Source: Trileptium ribeirensis
Taxonomy: Eukaryota; Nematoda; Enoplea; Enoplida; Thoracostomopsidae
Length of the DNA: 64,000 bases
Direction: 5' to 3'
Assembly: GCA_030248225.1 (NCBI GenBank)
Contig: JASANE010016076.1
Location: forward strand, 97,770-161,769
Of this stretch, positions 55,996-64,000 are shown one piece after another. How positions within the stretch are numbered: position 1 is the stretch's first letter; every line of letters starts with the position of its first letter. A model generated the notes under the pieces. That model made no database searches and was not told the DNA's origin. It saw only the letters and a list, made by a program, of their open reading frames with translations. The translations under genes and the position numbers were made by a program.

Positions 55996-57779
55996 AACTG
56001 TTGGTGAAAGATTTGTTTATATTTTTTACCGCAATTCCGCGACTGTACGTATATGTCTGTAGCCCATGTTGCTTTAGTGGCACTACTGTGAGCGTTCTCT
56101 AAGCACAGGCTTTACCATATTGCGAGTTTCCGAAAGTTGATTATTTGCTTGACTGGAAACCTTTACTTAGATATTGGCAGTCTTTAATCTGATTTTAACA
56201 ATTTGTTTACGTATAACCATACTTTCCGCCGACAGCCGCTGACATTTCAAAGTGAAATATATTTTATTTCGTAATATAATTTATACGTATTTTACTAGTA
56301 TAATCGCCGCGCCTGGGGTTGAGATGTGGCTCACAGCACACCTGTAATTGCACCCTTATATATGATTGGTTTTTCAGTTGATTTGGATTCGCATTAGAGA
56401 TGAGAAACAGCCAATTTTTCAGGCACTGGCTCGACTCTTCGTGAACCATGTCCGGCTCGCTCGGCTTCGCTCTTCCGGTGGAAATCTAGGTTCAGCTCTT
56501 GTGCTCCTAATAATAAACGTTTACATTTCAAGAGAAAACATAATATACAAAACACATGTATATATATAGTGTTTTAGAAGCTTTTTAGAGCCTATCCGAC
56601 GATATATCGGGAATTCTTGCTGATGGCTGACTATTGTGCTATATGAACATCAGTAGTTACGCTTATGTTTGTTGTTTTAGAAAAAGTACATTTAAGGGGG
56701 CGATCACAGCTTTTCCAGATACACTATGCTCGGCTCCTACAGACACATCGCTGGCGCGTCTCTTCAGACATCATGGAAGACTTGGCTAGGCTCGGCGCTA
56801 GAGCGGAGTCATATAGAGTCGGGGGTCTCAATTCTCACGTCAATTTGTATTATTCTTCTCTATAAATTGCATTTAAAGTAGCGCTCACGTCAATTTTTAG
56901 GGTTGTACGTTATACGGTTAGAAACAAGAACAGCATAGTTACATACATTATCCAAATCTGATATTCAAGAAAGTTTTTAGTATCGATGTTAAGTTGCTCG
57001 AAAATATTTTATTAATTTATATATTACAAAAATTCAACGATAATTTTGTAGAATACTGTATTTTTGAGGCTAAAACATCCAGCTATATTTTGGACGAAAA
57101 GAGCAACCAATATTTACCAACAAGACAACACATGTCTCAGTAGTGCCATATTAGAGCCTAAGTCAGAATTTATGCTTAGAAGAGTAAAATAATAGCTTAA
57201 CTGCAGCTATTCATCAACTTCAGCCCAATGGTACGTTAGCCAACCCGAGGGCATTATATTCCAAACTGGCTGGAAATAGCCGTATTGAAATTAAACTCGA
57301 GTTCTATTTCTCTAAAATTAGCAGCAGTTCAGCATCCGTTGGCAAATTTTGTCGAACTATTTTTAACATTTTCGCGAAGAAATTGCTTTTTGTCTGTTTC
57401 TGTCCGTAACTGAATCTAAATCGATAGTATGCGTGTTACGCGGACCGGGCATACAGTACGCTACTCGAATTTCGTTTCTAACGCACTGTTGAAGTTAGCT
57501 TGTCAGAAAAACACAAAATATTACACCTATTTACGGAGTTTATCGGAACGATATTATTGTCGTTTAGGCGAATTAATATGTTCCGTTCAAAAATGAGTTC
57601 TTTGGTGACAGCTATAATGGTTGAATATAGCTTAAATATGTTACCGATAGTTGCGACATATCAGAAAGCTGAGCATCCATTAAATGCGTTGTGAAAACAA
57701 GTAATTGGCTGGGAAATCATATCTCGGGATGAAAGGATTATGAAGGACCGTAGTTTAGGCTCAAGCTTGATTATATGGA

Positions 57780-58180
57780 TTGCGTAACCTGCATATTAGC
57801 TTACGTTCCTGTACTTATGCGCAAATAAACATAAAATGACACCGTTGACCATCCTATTTTGTTTTTTTGTAAAAAATTTCTTTTCTGAACATTTTCTAGT
57901 CGGTCAGAAAATGTTAGTTTTTGTTCGTGAATACCAAATTTGTTCGCGAACAGAATTTTGTCCGATTTCAATTAACAAGGGTTTTATCCGCGAACACTAA
58001 TTGATAAGTAACAATGACGTTCCATTTATGACGTCACAGTTGCATTAAATTTGTTGGCGAACAGACCCGAATCCTATTTCACCGCTATAAAATGTTACTT
58101 AACTGTCCTAAACCGAATGAAAATCTCTAAGTCTGCGCTAGCAATGAACCAAATCGAATATTATATTTATTCAGTAACAA
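57780..58180. repeat. dispersed repeat, inverted relative to 40930-41430
   Basis: Contains GTTCGCGAACAG, GACGTCACAGTTGCATTAAA and ACCATCCTATTTTG, all complementary to words in the 40.9-41.4 kb copy in matching order. Confidence 0.6.
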
Positions 58181-58348
58181 CGGATGTGGATTCCACATCG
58201 GGAATCGCAAAATGGTACGGTTAGCAGAGTTAACTGAAGTTTAGCCGCTCATTAATTTTCACCACATTATGTTTTAGCGTTATAATTAATGTTAGTTGAC
58301 GCACAAGTGACAAACGAGTATAATTGTTTGCAGAGACAATGCTATTTT

Positions 58349-59008
58349 TGGATCTCATGGACAATCTCCCTCTAGCTGTAGCTCCTGGACAATAAGTAGT
58401 ATAGTAGACTTGGCAAATAAGGGACGCAAAAATCTGTCACTGCGGTAATAAGGGACAATTTTACATTTGAAAGCATAACTCCTCTCTAACTGCACAGATG
58501 GAGACCATTTTTGCATAGGTGGATAGAGTGCTACTTTTTCTACACAAAGATATGTTTCTTGAGCAGAAACGACAGACACAAAGATGTTTAGTTTGCTTAC
58601 CTGTGTGTCTTGGTACGATTATTCCAAATTACTCTTTCCAATGACGTGCGTTGATAGTGACAGTATCAGAGCGCGAAGTGACGTAATCTTTTGGTCATAT
58701 AAAGCGAATACTGAAAGAAGCGCAAATTGAATGACGTCAGGCTGCTAGGACTATTACGTTCTAAGCGTGAACAAAGATAAATTTATTCAGTCTTGATGTT
58801 TCGCATGGTACGGTCGATCAAAATATGCCTGTCCCTTATAACCGAGTGTCCCTTATTTGCCAAGTCTACTATAATAATAATAAACACTGCAAGACATTAC
58901 CTGGTATAACAGTGCCCAAAAAACCTCTTGGACAAAATCCCAAAATGTGCTCTCATGGAGTATTTCCACCCTAATGCAGGCTGGTGGGAAATTGTCCATG
59001 AGATCCCT
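58349..59008. mobile_element. MITE interrupted by another MITE (nested)
   Basis: Outer ends GGATCTCATGGACAATCTCC (58349) and GGAAATTGTCCATGAGATCC (to 59008) are inverted. Removing the inner element (58400-58873) leaves an outer MITE of about 186 bp. Confidence 0.85.
58400..58873. mobile_element. inner MITE, about 474 bp
   Basis: TATAGTAGACTTGGCAAATA at the left pairs with TATTTGCCAAGTCTACTATA at the right, a 20-bp perfect terminal inverted repeat that includes TA at each end, as in Tc1/mariner insertions. Subterminal AAGGGAC/GTCCCTT repeats recur inside. The 74-codon minus frame within has no recognised domain. Confidence 0.88.
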
Positions 59009-59341
59009 ATTTTTCCACATCGACTAATTCAGTTTAAATGCCGTATAAATGAAAAATAAGTATTAATAGTACTAACAATAATATGGTGTTCACATCAACC
59101 GGTGCAGTTTAGTTGTGTAGATTAGATAGAATGGATTTTCTATCAGTCACTCGTAATCGTCACGGCGTTCTTTAGGAGCGGGTATTTCATGTATAAATGT
59201 GGTTAGTTTCAAGGGAGCGATTTTTTATCATGACAGTCAGTATCATGTTGACGAATTTGATCTAGTTTTCTTGTCCACACACGAAATTTTTGTTGAGTAG
59301 TCGGCAAACGAAATCTTTTTTTTTCACTAAGTCACTGCGTT

Positions 59342-59459
59342 CTACATAAACGCTTGCATTACTTGTAGTCGGAACAGCAGTGGACTGCAAGTAAATGCGA
59401 TAACGAAGTAAACTGTTATGCCCAATGTAAGTGATACTGGTAGCGCTGGCAATGGTTTC
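59342..59459 (-). CDS. PSEN: presenilin last exon (PALP motif)
   Basis: Acceptor GGTATTTTCAG. G completes AA of the previous exon (Lys), then KPLPALPVSLTLGITVYFVI forms the last membrane segment, and the stop TAG is at 59344-59342. A second open frame through the same DNA was rejected because it breaks the phase and lacks the motif. Confidence 0.93.
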
Positions 59460-62132
59460 CTGAAAATACCGTAAAAATGCATGATACATTTTTGGGACGT
59501 TACACAATTAGTGAAATTGAAACAGTCAAGTTATTTTCGTTGCTTTCAATGGTATTTTTATGTTTTAGCTTTTTTCCGGGGCCAAACCATGTTGTTGTCA
59601 CTTTCTACACGGCATGTAATGTACAGTACTCGCCAAAAATTATCGTCACATTTCGAGCGAGCGAGTGGCGTGCTCGAGATTTCAATAGTTAATTCTATTT
59701 TAGAACAATTTTATTTCGAGCGAGTCGCGAGCGAGCGACCGTCATTTTTATCGGGTACTGTAGCTATCTCCACGGCATCTGTTTGTGTCGTTATTTTGTG
59801 TGACGTATTAGCTACGTTTCATGATGAACCTTAATATACAGTACCCGCCAAAAATGACTCTCGCTAGCTCGCGACTCTAGAAATAAATTTGTTATAAAAA
59901 TAGAATTTTCTATTAATTTAAATAGTTTCTAAATCTCGAGCGAGCCACTAGCTCGCGACTCGCTCGAACTTGCTCGCTCGAAATGCGACGGTCATTTTTG
60001 GCGTGTACTGTAGTAGCGTTTGGAATTGGGATCGTGTTTTAATGTACTGGGTTGGGGCCGCGTTAGCAGTACAATTAGAATTACTGTTCTATATGCACAG
60101 TAGCCGAAAACCAATTGTTCCAGTGAGTAACGAGTAAACGTAATAAATTACAATAAGTGAACAGATCAATAGTCAAAGTATATGATATATTATTTATGTA
60201 TACATGTATTTCAACTAAATATTTAATCAATTTATACTAAGTATCACGTTTTAGATATTTGATGTCAAATCCACCTTACAAAAGGCGAGCTAGGTAAAAC
60301 TTAGCAAATTAATTAGTAACTAATTAGCAAACACGATAGAATTATATAGGGTTTAAAAGCCACATATTCATGATCAGCGATATCGAAAACCCCCGGGTAC
60401 CAAAAATCAGCAATTTTAAAGTGATTTTAAAATTTGCATAAAATTAACTACTTAGGTAATTGATTACTTAATTAATTATCATATACGACCAAGTTTTAGA
60501 GCTTCAGAGATATCATATTCGTGATCAGCGTTACAGAAGCCCCCATGTGCATTTTTTCATTTCGGAGCACTTTTGAAAATTTTCAAAAAATTAGCTAATT
60601 ATCTAATCGGATTGCTTAAAATGTGTATAACTTTGATAAGTTCTTTTCCAGGAGGTTGGGTGCAATTGCTTCGCTGTTAGTTCTCCTTGGCCCGTTGGCC
60701 CCCAAAATAATTAGTTTATGTTCTCAACAACTAATTAACTCACTAACTCCCTACATCATATTATTAAGCTAATATATACCTACTGTGAAATTCTTACTTG
60801 AAAATGCTTAGAATAACAAGTGTAACTATAAGACCAACAACTATCGTCACGAAACAGCCGAGCGTCATATTCCAGTCCCTCCTGTCCATCGATAACATTA
60901 TAAGCATGCTGTACATCATGAAATCACCGAGGCCTGAAATTATAGTGTATAAAAATAATTTCTAAAATATTTTTTAATTTGACTCAGCTTAGTAGTATAC
61001 CTATTTGGCACAGGCAGTATTTAGGTGGATGCATTAGGTATAGATGGTTCAGGAGTGCATTATGCCAGAGATGGAACCTGGTTATTGCGGCGCACATCTG
61101 TGACCTGGTCGCAACTTGTGACCCGGTAGTTACCCGGTCTGATACACAAGTTGAAAACGCTCTGCTATGCGCTATGCATTGTACTAAACATAATAGTGTT
61201 TCTATCTTCTCCTTTGCACGCTCAAACCTTCCGAGTGACACAGGGGGAATTTTCGATATTGGGGGGAGGGGGCTGGGGTAACCCCGTATGGACACTTATG
61301 CAATACATATGCACGGAAAGTTTCGAGCTGTATTTCATGCATCATAACTGTATGAGTTATCTCTGATTTTCTGGAATGTATATCGGCAAACTGATAAATT
61401 TTTGTGTATGTTCTACGTAACTGGTATCGTTTTTTCACTAAACAAGGTCACACATTAAATCTATGGTTATTAACCGAATAAATATTTTATGCATTGCAGC
61501 AATACATAGATGGGGGTTTGTGAGTGCGAAACTACATAATTAACGCGACTTTATACGATTTATAGATAATACATCAAATTGTATGACAGATCATCCACTT
61601 ATTTTATCCAATGTAAATATTTATGTATATATATTACGATTGTGTAAAGTAGCCGAGAGTTTTAAGGGCCGAGAGTTTTTATAATACTTAAGAAGCCCGG
61701 CAGACCGAGATTCTGCACACTCGCCGTATCTAGTATTTTGTGTCACGTAGTAGAAATGTCTAAACGCGTCATATGCCTCGACAACAAAAGTGTGTTCTGT
61801 TTCACCGTTTTGGTATACGGCCTTTTTCACTTGCGTCTGATCCGGTCCCATTTCTGTTCAAGTTGCATGCGATACTATCCAACACGACAAAATTCTATAC
61901 CTACGGTATACATGTGTTTTCACGCTACATCATCCGATTTGGTCCGAAAAATTGTACAGGCTTTTTTGGATCGGATCGGATGCAATGTGGACACGGCCTA
62001 ACGATTGATTAAGCAGCTTACCAAGCTTCGGTCCGGGCGAAGTGCCGCTATCGGTCAAACCACTTTCTGTTTGCTTCGTTACTGGCGTGGGCATTTTGGT
62101 GACGTCTTTAGTAGTGGATTTGATTGTCGAAG
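59342..62132 (-). CDS. PSEN: presenilin, last three exons (5' part not in window)
   Basis: Presenilin is the multi-pass membrane aspartyl protease subunit of gamma-secretase, which cuts Notch and other type I membrane proteins. Exons on the minus strand are 62132-62022, 60933-60798 and 59459-59342, joined by GT-AG junctions with matching phases. The join of the first two recreates KLGLGDF, the GLGD motif with the second catalytic Asp. The last exon opens KPLPALPVS, the PALP motif of the final membrane segment. The C-terminus ends QVMQAFM, unlike the usual ...HQFYI. The loop before GLGD is short and Thr/Ser/Pro-rich. The first catalytic Asp (YD in TM6) and upstream segments must lie to the right or were not found. 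Identification is confident. Confidence 0.93.
59624..59760. mobile_element. family A MITE, 137 bp (presenilin last intron)
   Basis: CAGTACTCGCCAAAAATTAT pairs with GTCATTTTTATCGGGTACTG, flanked by TA. Carries GAGCGAGCGAGTGG and GAGCGAGTCGCGAGCGAGCG. Confidence 0.85.
59839..60010. mobile_element. family A MITE, 172 bp (presenilin last intron)
   Basis: CAGTACCCGCCAAAAATGAC pairs with GTCATTTTTGGCGTGTACTG, flanked by TA. It is 79 bp from the previous copy. Confidence 0.88.
60137..60610. repeat. dispersed AT-rich repeat, copy 2
   Basis: Counterpart of 32445-33130, same orientation: GTAAACGTAATAAATTACA, CATATTCATGATCAGCGATA, GATTTTAAAATTTGCATAAA and AGTTTTAGAGCTTCAGAGAT. Located in the presenilin last intron. 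Confidence 0.85.
60798..60933 (-). CDS. PSEN: presenilin exon with GLGD catalytic motif
   Basis: Acceptor CTATAATTTCAG, donor AA|GTAAGA. It reads (G)LGDFMMYSMLIM, then RRDWNMTLGCFVTIVVGLIV and TLVILSIFK. The W-N-x-T and G-C-F-V/G-L-I-x-T-L pattern matches TM7-TM8 of presenilins. Confidence 0.95.
60934..62021. other. presenilin intron with PIF-like MITE
   Basis: Open frames on both strands at 60979-61295 and 61621-61851 overlap one another and are unrecognised. A 180-bp element lies at 61819-61998. Confidence 0.6.
61819..61998. mobile_element. MITE with GGCC ends, 180 bp
   Basis: GGCCTTTTTCACTTGCGTCT (left) and CATTGCATCCGATCCGATCC within the complement of the right end (GGATCGGATGCAATGTGGAC...GGCC) are imperfect inverted repeats. 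GGCC-start TIRs with 3-bp targets suggest PIF/Harbinger, but the flanks (TAC/TAA) are not identical. Confidence 0.5.
62022..62132 (-). CDS. PSEN: presenilin loop exon
   Basis: Acceptor ATGTCTATTGTAG, donor CTTG|GTAAGC. It reads STIKSTTKDVTKMPTPVTKQ and ends SPGPKLG, with G completed from the next exon. This is the 3' end of the cytoplasmic loop where presenilin is cleaved during maturation. It takes two bases after an unseen exon that ends in phase 1. Confidence 0.85.
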
Positions 62133-62670
62133 CTACAATAGACATGATAGACACGTGGTTGATTATATTTTTGGGTCTTCCCTAAAATCCCCCAGCCTTA
62201 GTTTAAGCCACTCGGTTAGGCTCAGGTTCGGATGGACCGGATTCTAGGAAAGACACATATTTTTTATTATTTTGGATCAGTAGATATTGCTTTCAATCGA
62301 TATATCTTTATGTTTTTGTTGCTCCGTTGATTTTCTTTTTATTGTTGGACATTTCTCGTCAAATACTTTTCTACACAGGAATGAAACGATTTGTAGACAC
62401 AATTAATCCGATTTGTGTCAATAACCGGGATTTAACCAGATTTACAACATATTGAAAGCAGTATAATATTTTGAAATAATGGACTGTATTTATTAAACAA
62501 GTCGGTGTTGCCGTATAAGGTGCTAGTCATCTCTAGTTAGTTTTAAAATTTTAAACTGGTGCATTTTTGTAAAATTAATAGCAATGGCGTTTTGGTTACC
62601 CAAACGTAAGGTAAAGCGCGATTTGTTTGCACCGTTGTGTATTTTTGAACTGTCGGTTTAATGTACATTC

Positions 62671-62938
62671 AGAGCTTCGAACTTTTCGCTCAAAATTTTA
62701 GCCTAAATTTTGATAAAAATTTGACGGTGATTTGCAATGTAAAAATGTGTCAAGTCGCATTATTTCAATTTTTGTTTAATTTTAAGCTCAAGCTGTTTCA
62801 AGATATGTTGCTTATGTTAGATTGGCTTAAATAATATGCTGCAAAAGTTTGAACGATGTCCTAACGCACATATTTGGTAAAAATGAGCTTAAATTTTGAT
62901 AAAATTTGAGCAAAAAGTTTGAACGTAAGAACACACCT
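62671..62938. mobile_element. family E MITE, about 268 bp
   Basis: GCTTCGAACTTTTCGCTCAA at the left pairs with TTGAGCAAAAAGTTTGAACG near the right end; the sequence beyond is GTAAGAACACACC. The left end is worn. Related to 24566-24671. Confidence 0.6.
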
Positions 62939-63114
62939 TTAGGATTAATTAGCTTCGGTCGGAAACTGTTACTCAATGGGTTCAATGCGGATTGGCGAAC
63001 ATTGCAAAGCGTTCGTAAACTCAGATTGTTGTGGGTTGTTTCGGATTCTCGTGTAAATTGTTGTCAGGTAGCAATGTGAGGATCCTTAAGAATCCGAGTA
63101 ACACATCTTCAAAC

Positions 63115-63178
63115 CGGTAAATGGCTAGTGCGTAGGACTTGTAGCCAAGCGGCCCAGGTTCAATTTGCCGCTATGACA
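63115..63178 (+). repeat. tRNA-derived SINE fragment
   Basis: TGGCTAGTGCGTAGGACTTG resembles the D-arm/anticodon region, and AGGTTCAATTTGCC resembles a T-arm B box, in tRNA-like spacing. The acceptor stem does not pair, so it is not an intact tRNA gene. Confidence 0.45.
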
Positions 63179-63487
63179 AACGTTTATTCAACGACGTACA
63201 AAATACAAACTTATTCGCACATTAACGACTAATGTAGAATTTGCATTCGCATTTTAGCTCTACGCTATACAGAATACACATTGTTTACTGTTGGGTTTAC
63301 CTTAGGTAATAACCATTAACTCACATACATTTTTTGAATGTTTGACTGATTGTTTGGTTATAAGGTTAAAATATTATAACTAATATAATAATGTGATAAA
63401 AGAGCAGGGTATAAGAGTATGTATTTAAAATTGCGCCTTCGCATTCTTTCGAAAATTTTATTTTAATTCGAAATAGTAATAAATTCA

Positions 63488-63570
63488 AACAACCCGAGGA
63501 TAAACGTGGCGAAGTGGTCAAGCGTTCCGCAAAGTTCTACCGATCCAAGAGTGGGGGTGCATCTATCGTC
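63488..63570 (+). repeat. possible tRNA-like SINE head
   Basis: GTGGCGAAGTGGTCAAGCG fits an A box of the Ser/Leu type. No clear B box follows. Confidence 0.3.
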
Positions 63571-64000
63571 GCTACCCTTTTACGTTTCCAGTAGTTTTTG
63601 TTCCAGCCAATATGTACATTTGCGCATGACGTATATACAAGTGGTAAGAGTAATAGAGCTATAAATTTTAAATGATTTATCAATTTTAGCATCGGAATAG
63701 GATTTTTCAAACGTGTATTGTCGGTTTTTTATTAGCTGATTCTTCGCCGTTGAAACAAAAAAGCACAAAGCCAGATATTTTGTGAGGGGCCTAGAACAAA
63801 GAGCACCCGTTCGTACTAGGCAGAGAAGGGAAAATGCCACGAATTCCATGCCATCCGCCTCTTGATTTAGAGGAAGTCGGAAATAAATAACTTTTTGCTG
63901 TGGTGATTAGGAAATACATAATCTTTTTTAAATAGTTTAACTCAAGACTGAATACCTCAGCGAAATTGTGTAATCGGTACAGTAACATTATACAAACATT

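Larger units (their letters stand above)
52321..59341. other. non-genic or unassigned stretch between TARBP1 exon 19 and presenilin
   Basis: No firm exon. Elements: MITEs at 52439-52545, 52578-52844 and 53808-54054, a TIR element at about 54850-55535, SINE-like pieces near 55912 and 56385, a dispersed repeat at 57780-58180 and nested elements at 58349-59008. Two open frames with acceptor-like starts (about 55636-55802 and 57500-57694) remain possible but unrecognised. Confidence 0.5.
62133..64000. other. right-edge stretch, no firm gene
   Basis: Expected to be intron of the presenilin gene. Holds a family E MITE (62671-62938) and tRNA-like segments near 63115-63178 and 63488-63570. Open frames at 63580-63988 are unrecognised. 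No exon with the TM6 YD motif was seen. Confidence 0.5.

Noticed and set aside
56378..56483. Exon-like frame LIWIRIRDEKQPIFQALARL with an acceptor-like start
   Set aside because: Its beginning matches the tail of the SINE at 51445-51480, so it is repeat DNA.
60979..61295. Overlapping plus and minus frames of about 100 codons
   Set aside because: Both lie in a presenilin intron and lack any recognised domain or splice support.

Overview
The window is AT-rich animal (metazoan) nuclear DNA. Small coding exons with GT-AG introns of up to 10.8 kb sit in a sea of decayed transposons, palindromic MITEs, tRNA-derived SINEs and tandem repeats. The two recognisable host genes, a TARBP1/Trm3-type tRNA methyltransferase and a presenilin, are animal genes with several introns each. 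No bacterial operon, rRNA, CRISPR or intact tRNA gene was seen. The species cannot be fixed from the sequence; a repeat-rich invertebrate is my guess.

Layout. 1-205: possible coding fragment on the minus strand. 205-1795: satellite of 12 units of about 132 bp. 2976-6997: a hAT DNA transposon on the minus strand whose transposase gene has four exons and at least two frame breaks. 7069-12070: two-copy tandem duplications and MITEs. 12071-52320: plus-strand TARBP1 homologue, 19 exons whose splice phases all join, about 946 residues, with no start and no 3' end inside the window. Its introns hold a BEL/Pao relic (about 15.5-16.2 kb), several MITE families, a block of C7-tract modules (30.75-31.84 kb), an R2-like LINE relic (45.2-45.7 kb) and a partial duplication of exon 15. 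51030-51730: cluster of tRNA-derived SINEs. 52321-59341: no firm gene; DNA elements and repeats. 59342-62132: minus-strand presenilin, last three exons only, with the GLGD and PALP motifs; its 5' part lies beyond the right edge or was not found. 62133-64000: MITE and SINE-like pieces.

The two host genes converge. TARBP1 homologues methylate the 2'-OH of G18 in tRNA; presenilin is the aspartyl protease subunit of gamma-secretase. Nothing suggests that they work together. The most interesting signals are in the repeats: a modular set of Tc1-like palindromic MITEs with related ends and different simple internal words, an intron-bearing hAT element with 16-bp subterminal palindromes, an exon duplication spanning a LINE relic, and a methyltransferase gene whose last, knot-forming segment cannot be found in the window.
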